A DNA stretch of 64,000 bases from Leeuwenhoekiella polynyae (lineage in GTDB: Bacteria > Bacteroidota > Bacteroidia > Flavobacteriales > Flavobacteriaceae): contig NZ_QOVK01000001.1 of the NCBI RefSeq assembly GCF_004104075.1, forward strand, positions 372,001-436,000, in the 5' to 3' direction. Positions 26,141-34,634 of the stretch are shown here, one piece after another. A program made the translations under genes and the position numbers. The notes under the pieces are model-generated. The model was not told the origin of the DNA. It did not search any database and was given only the letters and a program-made list of their open reading frames with translations. Each line of letters starts with the position of its first letter. Positions within the stretch are counted from its first letter, which is position 1.

Positions 26141-27058
26141 TTGGCAAAAACCATACGCATAGGTACCCGCGATAGCGAGTTAGCGCTTTGGCAGGCACAT
26201 ACTGTGCAAGATCAATTACAAGCTCTGGGGTATAAAACCGAATTGGTTTCGGTAAAATCTACCGGAGATCTTATTCTAGATAAGCCACTTTACGAATTGG
26301 GAATCACTGGTATTTTTACTAAAACACTAGATGTCGCAATGATCAACGGGACGGTTGATATTGCTGTACATTCTATGAAAGACGTTCCTACTCAGCTTCC
26401 AAAAGGTATTGTACAAGGCGCTGTTTTACCACGTGCTGCTCAAGAAGATATTTTTGTTTTTAAAGACAACAAAAGCACTGCAGCTTTTGATGAACCGGTA
26501 ACCATTGCAACCGGAAGTCTGCGGCGAAAAGCGCAATGGCTCAATAAATATCCGCACCATAACGTGGTAGATTTACGCGGAAATGTAAATACCCGTCTAC
26601 AAAAAGTGGCGGATAACGAATGGGCGGGAGCTATTTTTGCTAAGGCTGGTTTAGAACGCATCAATCTAAAGCCTGAAAATCACGATATTCTTGATTGGAT
26701 GATCCCCGCACCGGCGCAAGGTGCGATGGTTATCGCCGTTATGGAAAATGACACATTCTGTAAAGAAGCGTGTAACCAACTGAACGATGTGAATGCTGAA
26801 TTAGCAACACGGATAGAACGTGAATTTCTTAGAAAATTAGAAGGTGGCTGTACAGCTCCAATAGGTGCTTATGCTGAAATAAAAGAGGGACACATCTATT
26901 TTCATGGAGCGCTTTTTAGTCTTGACGGAACTCAAAAGTTAGAGATTGAAGAGACCATATCCGTTTCTGAAAGTGAAAATTTTGGAGCCTTGTGTGCGCT
27001 AAAAATCTTAGAGGATGGAGGTCGCGAATTGATGGAAGCGATTAAAAAAGAATTGTAA
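26141..27058 (+). CDS. hemC: Porphobilinogen deaminase (hydroxymethylbilane synthase)
   Basis: A 305-residue enzyme that links four porphobilinogens into hydroxymethylbilane. The dipyrromethane cofactor is attached at C237 (EGGCTAPIGA). Other motifs are IRIGTRDSELALWQA, HSMKDVPTQLP and ATGSLRRKAQW. The start is a TTG codon 3 nt after the hemA stop, since the family N-terminus (AKTIRIGTRDSELALWQA) begins right there and no ATG is nearby; this suggests translational coupling to hemA. Confidence 0.95.
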   Translation: MAKTIRIGTRDSELALWQAHTVQDQLQALGYKTELVSVKSTGDLILDKPLYELGITGIFTKTLDVAMINGTVDIAVHSMKDVPTQLPKGIVQGAVLPRAAQEDIFVFKDNKSTAAFDEPVTIATGSLRRKAQWLNKYPHHNVVDLRGNVNTRLQKVADNEWAGAIFAKAGLERINLKPENHDILDWMIPAPAQGAMVIAVMENDTFCKEACNQLNDVNAELATRIEREFLRKLEGGCTAPIGAYAEIKEGHIYFHGALFSLDGTQKLEIEETISVSESENFGALCALKILEDGGRELMEAIKKEL

Positions 27059-27061
27059 AAA

Positions 27062-27101
27062 ACCCTCATCCTCGATCCTTCTCCCCCAGGGAGAAGGAAG
27101 C
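27062..27101. repeat. Left end of DUF559 cassette: CT-rich tail plus 9-bp hairpin
   Basis: Starting 4 nt after the hemC stop: CCCTCATCCTCGAT, then CCTTCTCCC-CCA-GGGAGAAGG (27077-27097), then AAGC and the ATG of the endonuclease at 27105. Read 5'->3' it has the same design as the reverse complement of the right end (27471-27505): 17 of 23 bases match across tail and first stem arm, and all six differences are transitions. Confidence 0.75.
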
Positions 27102-27104
27102 AAT

Positions 27105-28157
27105 ATGGAAAGAAGTAATCACATAAAGTTAGCACGCTTGCTCAGGCAAGATCTTACCGAAGCAGAAAAAGAGCTTTGGGGGTTGCTTCGTGGTCGCAGA
27201 ATAGACGGATTAAAATTCAGAAGGCAGCATCCTTTAAAAAACTATATAGTTGATTTTTTTTGTTATGAATTAGAACTCGTTGTTGAACTTGATGGCGGGT
27301 ATCATAATTTCCCAGAACAAAAGGAAAAAGATGAACTACGTGATTTGCATTTGAAAGCATTGGGTTATAAAGTGCTTCGTTTTTCAAATGATACGGTATT
27401 CAAAAATCCTAAAGAAGTAATAGAGTCTATTTATGAATATAGCATAATTTACAAAAAGAAGAACAACGCCCCCCTCTCCGTCGGGAGAGGGGCTGGGGGT
27501 GAGGGAAAAACAGTCCTCTCCACAAAAAAACTAACACCTTCTCAAAAGAATTTAATTCTTGGAGCAGGATTTTCAGTTGTGGAATATGACGCCATAAAGA
27601 TTGAACCCTTAGATTTTAAACTTCCGGAGGAATTAAAAAATCTGATTTTCACGAGTAAAAATGGGGTTTATGCTTTTTTAGAGAGAAATCATATTTCTCC
27701 AGAAAAAACAAATTGTTTTTGCGTAGGTTCTAAAACTGAAGGTTTACTTAAAGAAAAAGGCTTCCATGTGATTAAAACCGCTCAAAATGCATCAGAATTG
27801 AGTGATTTTATTGTAAAAAACTATCAAAAAGAACATTTTACTTTTTTTTGCAGTGCTATACGCAGAAAAGAATTACCTGAGAAATTGACTGAAAATCTGG
27901 TGAGTTTTGAAGAGATTATAGCTTATAAGACTCAATTAAATACTAAAACATTCAACAGAGAATTTGATGCCGTTCTGTTTTTTAGTCCGTCTGGAGTAGA
28001 AAGTTTTACTTCAGTAAATACATTAAAAAATACGCTTGCTGTTTGCATTGGCCAAACTACCGCAAACGAAGTACAAAAACATACTGAGCATTTTACCGTT
28101 GCTAACGCTACCACTGTAGAAAGTGTGATCGCCAGGGCGGTAAAAGCATTAAACTAA
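27105..28157 (+). CDS. hemD: DUF559 endonuclease-like domain fused to uroporphyrinogen-III synthase
   Basis: A 350-residue two-part protein. Residues 1-~118 are a DUF559 domain (Vsr/PD-(D/E)XK-like): [20 protein letters not shown], then candidate active-site residues D50, E61/D63 and H67 in [19 protein letters not shown]. Residues ~121-134 ([14 protein letters not shown]) are the translated right-end repeat. Residues 135-350 are uroporphyrinogen-III synthase ([48 protein letters not shown]), which cyclises hydroxymethylbilane. HemD alone is usually ~215-250 residues and starts at 'TVLSTKKL'. No in-frame ATG, GTG or TTG lies at the junction, so hemD seems to depend on the upstream start. Confidence 0.85.
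   Translation: MERSNHIKLARLLRQDLTEAEKELWGLLRGRRIDGLKFRRQHPLKNYIVDFFCYELELVVELDGGYHNFPEQKEKDELRDLHLKALGYKVLRFSNDTVFKNPKEVIESIYEYSIIYKKKNNAPLSVGRGAGGEGKTVLSTKKLTPSQKNLILGAGFSVVEYDAIKIEPLDFKLPEELKNLIFTSKNGVYAFLERNHISPEKTNCFCVGSKTEGLLKEKGFHVIKTAQNASELSDFIVKNYQKEHFTFFCSAIRRKELPEKLTENLVSFEEIIAYKTQLNTKTFNREFDAVLFFSPSGVESFTSVNTLKNTLAVCIGQTTANEVQKHTEHFTVANATTVESVIARAVKALN
27471..27505. repeat. Right end of DUF559 cassette, translated within the fusion
   Basis: CCCCTCTCC-GTCG-GGAGAGGGG hairpin (27471-27492) followed by CTGGGGGTGAGGG. Its reverse complement reads CCCTCACCCCCAG then CCCCTCTCCC, matching the left end in inverted orientation. The sequence is in frame and encodes the Pro/Gly/Arg-rich linker between DUF559 and HemD. 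Confidence 0.75.
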
Positions 28158-28161
28158 CATT

Positions 28162-29193
28162 ATGATCAAAAACGATTTATTTTTAAGAGCATTAAAAGGA
28201 GAAACGGTTGAGCGTCCTCCGGTTTGGATGATGCGTCAGGCGGGTCGCTACTTACCCGAATTTCAAGAGATAAAAGCTAAATACGATTTCTTCACACGCT
28301 GTCAAACTCCGGAACTTGCGAGTGAGATCACCGTACAGCCCATCCGTCGTTATGGTATGGATGCTGCGATTTTGTTTAGTGACATTTTGGTAATTCCACA
28401 GGCGATGAATATTGATGTGGAAATGAAACCCGGAGTTGGGCCGTGGTTACCAGATCCTATCCGCTCGATGAAGCAATTAGACCAAGTAATTGTTCCTGAT
28501 ATCCATGACACCTTGGGATATGTGATGGATGCGATCAAAATGACTAAAGAGAAACTCAACGACGAGATTCCTTTGATTGGTTTTGCTGGTAGCCCGTGGA
28601 CGATATTATGTTATTGTGTGCAAGGTCAAGGTTCTAAGAATTTTGATATCGCAAAAGAATTTTGCTTTACGCAGCCTGAAGCTGCTCACGCATTACTTCA
28701 GAAAATCACAGATACAACGATTCTTTATTTAAAGGAAAAAGTAAAAGCTGGTGTTAATGCGGTTCAGGTTTTTGACAGTTGGGGTGGCATGCTTTCTCCT
28801 GTTGATTATCAAGAGTTCAGCTGGAACTATATTCAGCAAATAATTGATGCTTTAAAAGACGAAATCCCGGTAATTGCTTTTGGTAAAGGTTGCTGGTTTG
28901 CCTTAGGCGATATGGCAAAAAGTGGTGCTTCGGCATTAGGTGTAGATTGGACGTGTAGCCCACGAAACGCTCGTTATTTAAGTGGTGGTAACATCACACT
29001 TCAGGGTAATTTTGACCCAACGCGCTTGTTTTCGCCTCCGGCGGAAATCAAACGCATGGTGACCGAAATGATCGATGCTTTTGGTAAAGACAAATACATT
29101 GTAAATCTGGGTCACGGTATTTTACCTAATATTCCGTTAGAAAATGCAGGAGCATTTATTGAAGCGGTAAAAGAATATAAAGCAGAACGATGA
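28162..29193 (+). CDS. hemE: Uroporphyrinogen decarboxylase
   Basis: A 343-residue enzyme that removes four acetate carboxyls from uroporphyrinogen III to give coproporphyrinogen III. Signature [20 protein letters not shown] at the N-terminus, with the catalytic aspartate in [13 protein letters not shown]; the C-terminal NLGHGILPN is also typical. It follows hemD by 4 nt, and its stop overlaps the start of the next gene by 4 nt (ATGA), so the cluster is one transcription unit. Confidence 0.96.
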   Translation: MIKNDLFLRALKGETVERPPVWMMRQAGRYLPEFQEIKAKYDFFTRCQTPELASEITVQPIRRYGMDAAILFSDILVIPQAMNIDVEMKPGVGPWLPDPIRSMKQLDQVIVPDIHDTLGYVMDAIKMTKEKLNDEIPLIGFAGSPWTILCYCVQGQGSKNFDIAKEFCFTQPEAAHALLQKITDTTILYLKEKVKAGVNAVQVFDSWGGMLSPVDYQEFSWNYIQQIIDALKDEIPVIAFGKGCWFALGDMAKSGASALGVDWTCSPRNARYLSGGNITLQGNFDPTRLFSPPAEIKRMVTEMIDAFGKDKYIVNLGHGILPNIPLENAGAFIEAVKEYKAER

Positions 29194-29678
29194 GCATACG
29201 GGCGCGTTTAAAATCAATGAGCCTTGCTCAACTTTTTAAGCTTGCCTCTCTTTTTATTGCGCATCCCGGTTATGTATTTTTAACAGCTCGTGCGTCAAAA
29301 AAAGCGATGCACGTTGCAACTCAGGTTTATGGGGATACCCACCATAAAAGCAATCGTGCCAATGCATTTAGACACGCGTTTTGGACGGTTTTATTAGGAA
29401 AAGCAGTTTATCAGAAAACCCATAATCTAGAAAAAGCTAAAGGCTGGGCAAAACAATTTACCGATTTGCATGAAGAGTTATTTGTAAACAACGAGTTAGA
29501 TCGTGCAATGGATTTGCAGAATAACAACTTTGGAATTCAAAAGTTGAAAGAACTGGTTACAACAACCGAAGCAGATACGATTGCATTTTTGAAAACCGAA
29601 GCAGAGAAAGCTGTTCAAATAACACAAACTGGAGAAACTAAGCAACATCCGTTAAATTTGGTTTATATTTCAGAATAA
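29190..29678 (+). CDS. Conserved hypothetical protein in the hem operon (DUF6973-like)
   Basis: A 162-residue cytoplasmic protein that I do not recognise functionally; the [20 protein letters not shown] block recalls DUF6973-type proteins. Conserved-looking polar residues (H, N, R, H, W) and a later [21 protein letters not shown] segment could form a metal or catalytic site. It overlaps hemE by 4 nt and the next gene by 1 nt, so it is strictly coupled to heme genes. An accessory role in heme metabolism is a position-based guess. Confidence 0.7.
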   Translation: MSIRARLKSMSLAQLFKLASLFIAHPGYVFLTARASKKAMHVATQVYGDTHHKSNRANAFRHAFWTVLLGKAVYQKTHNLEKAKGWAKQFTDLHEELFVNNELDRAMDLQNNNFGIQKLKELVTTTEADTIAFLKTEAEKAVQITQTGETKQHPLNLVYISE

Positions 29679-30421
29679 TGATACAATCTATTTTTAGCGG
29701 ACTTTCGGCTTATAAAGATTCTATAAGCCTGATGCGCAAACTGCGTTTATGGAAGTTTTTTGCCGTGCCTATGGCTATTAGTTTTTTTACGGCTCTTGTG
29801 ATTGGTATTACCGCTTATGGGCTTTCAGGTAATATTGGCCATTTTATCGCACAACTTTGGGTATGGGAATGGGGTGCACAAACCGTAGAAACTATAAGTA
29901 CAGTAGTTGGCGCTCTAATCATTATCGCACTGGGTCTTATTGCTTACAAACACATTATCATGGCTTTTTCTGCGCCATTTATGAGTCCGGTTTCAGAGAA
30001 AATAGAAGCGCATTTTTATCCTGGAGTGCATCAACATCGTGATACGACAAATGCCGGTCAACTCGTTCGCGGGATAAAAATAAACTTACGAAACTTAGCC
30101 TGGGAACTCCTCATAAGTATTCCGCTTTTGTTGTTGAGTCTTATTCCCGTTGTAGGTATTATTGCCACAGCTTTACTGTTTCTCATTCAGGCATATTATG
30201 CCGGTTTTGGAAATATGGATTATACACTAGAACGCCATTTTCCGTACCGTGAAAGCGTTAACTTTGTAAAAGCTAATCGCGGATTTGCCATAGGAAACGG
30301 AATTGTTTTCATGCTGTTTTTATTGATTCCTGTTGTAGGAATTATTTTGGTTTTGCCCATTTCGGTTACTGCCGCAAGCAAAACAACGCTTGAACTTTTA
30401 GAACAACAAAACAATGAGTGA
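29678..30421 (+). CDS. EI24/CysZ-like membrane protein
   Basis: A 247-residue inner-membrane protein with about four strongly hydrophobic stretches (FFAVPMAISFFTALVIGITAYG, ISTVVGALIIIALGLIAY, LLISIPLLLLSLIPVVGIIATALLFLIQAYYAG, and FMLFLLIPVVGIILVLPISVTAA). The YAGFGNMDYTLERHFPYRESVNFVKANRG segment is typical of the EI24 domain (CysZ in E. coli is a sulfate permease). No sulfate genes are nearby, so the substrate is open. It overlaps both neighbours. Confidence 0.82.
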   Translation: MIQSIFSGLSAYKDSISLMRKLRLWKFFAVPMAISFFTALVIGITAYGLSGNIGHFIAQLWVWEWGAQTVETISTVVGALIIIALGLIAYKHIIMAFSAPFMSPVSEKIEAHFYPGVHQHRDTTNAGQLVRGIKINLRNLAWELLISIPLLLLSLIPVVGIIATALLFLIQAYYAGFGNMDYTLERHFPYRESVNFVKANRGFAIGNGIVFMLFLLIPVVGIILVLPISVTAASKTTLELLEQQNNE

Positions 30422-30944
30422 AGAACCACAATATGAACTGAGGCTTTTAGAAACCGATGATGCTAAAGCATTGAATTTTCTTTTTAAAGAAAATAAAGAC
30501 TCTTTTAAAGAATATTTTCCCGAAACCTATAAACAAACCAAAACCATTAAAGCTTCTAAAGCTTTGATTGAACAAATCATCAAGCTTGCTGAAGAAAAGA
30601 AGTCGTTTTACTTTGGCTTGTTTACCAGCATTCACCCTGAATTAGTCGGTTTGGTAATCTTAAAAGAAATAGATCTGGATAAAGGCGAAGGCGAAATCGC
30701 TTATTGTCTGGCAAAACGCTTTAGAGGTCGTGGCTGGATCTCAGAAGCCGTTGAACTCGTAGCAGATTATGGTTTTGTAAATCATAACATACACCACTAT
30801 AAAATCATTACACATAACAGTAATGAAAAAAGTATCGAAGTTGCTCAACGATCTGGTTTTATCTGGCACAGCACCTTAGAAAAAGAATTTAAACCCCTGC
30901 GAGGCAAAGCTCAGGATATGGAGCTTTATGTCTTAAAAAAGTAA
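30414..30944 (+). CDS. GNAT-family N-acetyltransferase (RimJ/RimL-like)
   Basis: A 176-residue acetyl-CoA-dependent acetyltransferase. The fold signature includes YELRLLETDDAKALNFLF, GEGEIAYCLAKRFRGRGWIS (acetyl-CoA loop R-G-R-G) and THNSNEKSIEVAQRSGFI. It resembles the RimJ/RimL/ribosomal-protein alanine acetyltransferase group, but the acceptor is unknown. It overlaps the EI24-type gene by 8 nt and ends 7 nt before hemF. Confidence 0.88.
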   Translation: MSEEPQYELRLLETDDAKALNFLFKENKDSFKEYFPETYKQTKTIKASKALIEQIIKLAEEKKSFYFGLFTSIHPELVGLVILKEIDLDKGEGEIAYCLAKRFRGRGWISEAVELVADYGFVNHNIHHYKIITHNSNEKSIEVAQRSGFIWHSTLEKEFKPLRGKAQDMELYVLKK

Positions 30945-30951
30945 CATACAA

Positions 30952-31854
30952 ATGAGAGATCAGTTTGTAAACTACATAAAAAAATTACAAAATACCATCA
31001 CCGCAAAGCTTGAAGCTATTGACGGTGAAGCAACTTTTAAAGAAGATTTGTGGCAACGCAAAGAAGGAGGGGGCGGTCGCACGCGAGTACTTGAAAACGG
31101 TGCGGTTATCGAGAAAGGTGGCGTAAACATTTCTGAAGTTTACGGTCCGCTTGCACCGGCGATGCAAAACTATTTTAACGTAGGCGATGTTGATTTTTTT
31201 GCCTGTGGATTGAGTTTGGTGATTCACCCTAAAAATCCATTTGCTCCTACGGTGCATGCTAACTGGCGGTATTTTGAAATGCTTGATAAAGAAGGAAACA
31301 TCGTAGATTCCTGGTTTGGTGGCGGGCAGGATTTGACCCCGTATTATTTATTTGAAGAAGATGCCGTGCATTTTCACCAAACTTGTAAAACAGCCTGTGA
31401 TGCGCACGACCCGGAATTCTACCCACAATACAAAATGCGCTGTGACGAGTATTTTCACAACAGTCACCGTGGTGAAGCGCGTGGATTAGGCGGTTTGTTT
31501 TTTGATTATCTCAAAGCAACAGACGAGCGCTCTATGCAAGACTGGTATAATTTTGTAACGCAAGTGGGCGATAGTTTCCTGGATGCCTATGCTCCTATTT
31601 TAGAAAAACGGAAAGATTTGCCTTACGGCGAAAAAGAGCGCGACTGGCAAGAAGTGCGTCGTGGCCGTTACGTAGAATTCAATTTAGTTCACGATAAAGG
31701 AACACTCTTTGGGCTCAAAACAAACGGAAGGATTGAGAGTATTTTGATGAGTTTACCACCCAATGTGCAGTGGCGTTACGACCATCACCCGGAGCCCGGG
31801 AGTGAAGAAGCTAAGCTGGTTGAAGTGTTAGAAAACCCTAGAGATTGGGTTTAA
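30952..31854 (+). CDS. hemF: Oxygen-dependent coproporphyrinogen III oxidase
   Basis: A 300-residue aerobic enzyme producing protoporphyrinogen IX from coproporphyrinogen III. Signatures: HPKNPFAPTVHANWRYFE, WFGGGQDLTPYYLFEEDA, HRGEARGLGGLFFDYL and GRYVEFNLVHDKGTLFGLKT. The use of O2 implies an aerobic lifestyle. Its stop codon directly abuts the stop of the antisense helicase gene, with no terminator between them. Confidence 0.96.
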   Translation: MRDQFVNYIKKLQNTITAKLEAIDGEATFKEDLWQRKEGGGGRTRVLENGAVIEKGGVNISEVYGPLAPAMQNYFNVGDVDFFACGLSLVIHPKNPFAPTVHANWRYFEMLDKEGNIVDSWFGGGQDLTPYYLFEEDAVHFHQTCKTACDAHDPEFYPQYKMRCDEYFHNSHRGEARGLGGLFFDYLKATDERSMQDWYNFVTQVGDSFLDAYAPILEKRKDLPYGEKERDWQEVRRGRYVEFNLVHDKGTLFGLKTNGRIESILMSLPPNVQWRYDHHPEPGSEEAKLVEVLENPRDWV

Positions 31855-34503
31855 TTATTTCCAGATAGTAGCTTGTTTAGTCTTAACGTGTGTATCTTTT
31901 TTGAGCTCGTTAAAGCGGGCTTTTAGAAGTAATTTTCGACCTTTGAGATTTCTGGTGAATATTAATTCTGAAGTTCCTAAATACTGTTTCCAAAACTCAT
32001 GAAAAACAGACGCTTCTTTCTTTCGCTGTGCAAAAATTTCAGGAATTGTAAAGCAGCTTGAAAAGCCTAATTTTTCTCTTAACCAGTCTGTTTGATTGAT
32101 GATATACCGTGGGTTATTTACAGGTGCCAGAACTTCTTGTAAATACTTCACAAAAAGCTTCTCTTCTTTTTCTGTAGCACCTTTTAAAAAACAGTTTAAT
32201 ATTCCCGCTTTGGGCTCTTCGATCACTAACTTGATCTGATCAGGAGCTGTATTTATATGTTTCAATCTTACCATAGTATCAAAAACCACCTTTGCAATAG
32301 CTTCGATTTCTTTATCTATTCTGCCATAATACAAATACAGTTTTGTCGCTCTGTAAAGCTTAGGTACTAATGTAACAGCCATTGCAGCTGCTAAAGCTAC
32401 AATAAAATGAATGATTCCTTTTGCAATTAATAAACGTAAATAGCTCAAAAATAATTCTGGAAGAACAACTGTAAGGATGAGTACAATTTCGGCTAAAGCA
32501 AATTTCAAAGTACTGTTATAGGCTACTTTTCGCTTTACTGCAAACGGCTTATTATCATCGAAATTCAACTTTAATTCATTGACCATAATAGAGCCAGATT
32601 CAATAGCTTCATCCCAGCGTTGTTTTACATTTTTTCGATTTTTAGCCACCTGTACCATATGCTCATTAAGCTCTGGCAATTGATCAGCATTTACATCAAG
32701 ATCCAATCGTTCGCTACCGTTTTCAATAACCGGTTTTCCGGTTAAGGTTACACCACAAAAGGCTTCAAACCTACGTTGGAGCAATTCATAATCTGCACCA
32801 CCATTTGTTGCCGTGGGATCTAAACACGCCAAATGCCAGATGGATGCGATCTTGTCTGGTGACTTTGGAGAAACACGTATCGCTCGCCCCCGCATTTGAT
32901 TAGACATCACAAAAGAGCCTACAAAAGAAGCCAGAATAAGTGTGTTTATCGCAGGACAGTCCCAACCTTCACCAAGCAATGATTTTGTCCCAATTAATAT
33001 TTTTATAAAACCATCTTCAAAAAGACTAGTGATAATGCCAATTAATTTTGTTTTTGATACAGAATTCGGTTTAATAATTAAATAGGGTGAATCAGGAAGT
33101 TGCTCCCAGGTAAGATCGCCGTCAGCCGTTCTTTGCCTTAATACTTCAATAACCGAACTGTGTAAAATAATTAGTGATCCCGTTAAAACAGCAAGGTCTT
33201 GTTCTGCAATCTCACTATATCGCAAATGCTGAAAAATTGGGATGACACCCAGTTTATTTAAATCTGAAAGTTGACTTTTTTTAAGTTCTAAAAATTCTTT
33301 TCTAATATAATCTGATAAGATTACCGCTCTTAGTGAAGAACCTAAAGATTCAGATTCTGTTTTTGTAATCTCGAGTATGCTATTGAGCTTGGTCGTACTT
33401 TGTGAAAGTGATTTGTAAAGACGCTGCTCCCCAATAAGGTTCACTCTTTTTTGATCTAAACCTCCTACTTGCCGAAGCTTCTTTTCTATAGCTATTAGTA
33501 CAGGCTCTTCTTCAAGATAGTGCTCCCGATGATCTATAAGATAATGCTGCAGTAAAATTTCAACCCACTCATATGAAAAATTAGGAATATGCACTTGCTC
33601 TTTTTCATCAAGGCCTAAAACTTCTAGTTTTTCTTTTGGAATCAGTATTCCTGAAGCATTTAGAAATATGAGAATCGCAGAATAACGCTCCGGGTTTTCA
33701 TAAATATCAGGCAAAACCTCATTGGTTTTTGCGTAAAATGAATGGTCCTTTACAATCTTAATAAATGCTTCATCAAGCGTAAGTGCAGTTACAAAATGAT
33801 GCAATTGTTCCCGGTATTCCTGAATGTATTTTATACGCTCCTTGCTGGGTTTTGAAAAATGAATATAGTCCTGATGTGGACAAAGATTATTTTCTTTTAC
33901 GAGTTCGGGTACTGTAATCTCTACATCTACCGGTCCGCACAAATCAAAATAATTGCGCAATTCACGCGGCGAACTATCATACGGAGGTGTAGCTGTTAAA
34001 CTCGTATAAATACCGTTTTCAAGTTTTTTAAGCTCAAAAAGCGGGACCCACCATTCATTTTTTAAATGATGCGCTTCATCCAGAACAATATGTGTAAGGT
34101 CTTGTTCCTTAAAAAAATTGATTAAAGCCTCTGAAGAAGCATTCATTTCATTTTTAAAGAAAGCATGCAACGATTGATACGTAGAAAAAGTTAGCGTTGC
34201 TGGTTCTTTTAAATTATAGGAGCACGAAACAGCATCTCGATCCTTAAGAAAACAATTTTGCAAGCGATCGTTCCACTGATTTCTAATCGTAAGCGTAGGG
34301 CATAAAACCAGTGTTCTTCGGTTTATTCTACGAATCATTTCGAGTCCTAAAACTGTTTTTCCTGAGCCTGGAGGAGCAATAACATGAAGATGACCATCAT
34401 TAATATGGGTGTCAAATTCTTTTAAAAATTTAGCTTGATACGATCTCCAAGGAAAAATAAAATTGAGGTGCCGGGTAATAGCAAAATCAGACTTTAAGCT
34501 CAA
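31855..34503 (-). CDS. SF2 (DEAH) helicase-like protein with C-terminal membrane segments
   Basis: An 882-residue protein. The N-terminal helicase core has motif I APPGSGKT (43-50), DEAHH (~140), TATPP, GTKSLLGEGWDCPAINT and QMRGRAIRVSP (motif VI), so it should be an ATP-dependent nucleic-acid translocase of the COG1061 type. Unusually, residues ~667-690 and ~695-717 (FALAEIVLILTVVLPELFLSY; IVALAAAMAVTLVPKLY) look like two membrane helices, followed by a ~165-residue C-terminal domain. It is antisense to the heme genes on both sides and splits hemF from hemB. The role is unknown; anti-phage defence is possible but unproven. Confidence 0.75.
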   Translation of the reverse strand: MSLKSDFAITRHLNFIFPWRSYQAKFLKEFDTHINDGHLHVIAPPGSGKTVLGLEMIRRINRRTLVLCPTLTIRNQWNDRLQNCFLKDRDAVSCSYNLKEPATLTFSTYQSLHAFFKNEMNASSEALINFFKEQDLTHIVLDEAHHLKNEWWVPLFELKKLENGIYTSLTATPPYDSSPRELRNYFDLCGPVDVEITVPELVKENNLCPHQDYIHFSKPSKERIKYIQEYREQLHHFVTALTLDEAFIKIVKDHSFYAKTNEVLPDIYENPERYSAILIFLNASGILIPKEKLEVLGLDEKEQVHIPNFSYEWVEILLQHYLIDHREHYLEEEPVLIAIEKKLRQVGGLDQKRVNLIGEQRLYKSLSQSTTKLNSILEITKTESESLGSSLRAVILSDYIRKEFLELKKSQLSDLNKLGVIPIFQHLRYSEIAEQDLAVLTGSLIILHSSVIEVLRQRTADGDLTWEQLPDSPYLIIKPNSVSKTKLIGIITSLFEDGFIKILIGTKSLLGEGWDCPAINTLILASFVGSFVMSNQMRGRAIRVSPKSPDKIASIWHLACLDPTATNGGADYELLQRRFEAFCGVTLTGKPVIENGSERLDLDVNADQLPELNEHMVQVAKNRKNVKQRWDEAIESGSIMVNELKLNFDDNKPFAVKRKVAYNSTLKFALAEIVLILTVVLPELFLSYLRLLIAKGIIHFIVALAAAMAVTLVPKLYRATKLYLYYGRIDKEIEAIAKVVFDTMVRLKHINTAPDQIKLVIEEPKAGILNCFLKGATEKEEKLFVKYLQEVLAPVNNPRYIINQTDWLREKLGFSSCFTIPEIFAQRKKEASVFHEFWKQYLGTSELIFTRNLKGRKLLLKARFNELKKDTHVKTKQATIWK

Positions 34504-34606
34504 AATATAATAGTAAATTTACCGTGTTATACACCAATACAGGCATTAAAGTAAAACTGTCTTAAATTCGATTCGAGCTCTGAAAGATTTAGTCTCGATT
34601 ATCGAG

Positions 34607-34614
34607 TAAATTTG
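34607..34614 (+). promoter_or_regulatory. hemB promoter -7 box (TAAATTTG)
   Basis: An exact TAnnTTTG match 20 nt upstream of the hemB ATG, in the 131-bp gap divergent from the helicase gene. No clear -33 TTG. Confidence 0.5.
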
Positions 34615-34634
34615 CCCGTAAAATACAGAATATT

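Noticed and set aside
27440-27510. A CRISPR-like or simple GC-rich repeat at the hemD junction
   Set aside because: There is only one palindrome here with an inverted partner 370 bp upstream; no regular repeat-spacer pattern exists.
31855-34503. Type I or III restriction (HsdR/Res) subunit
   Set aside because: The helicase motifs fit, but no nuclease motif was recognised and no methylase or specificity gene is adjacent.
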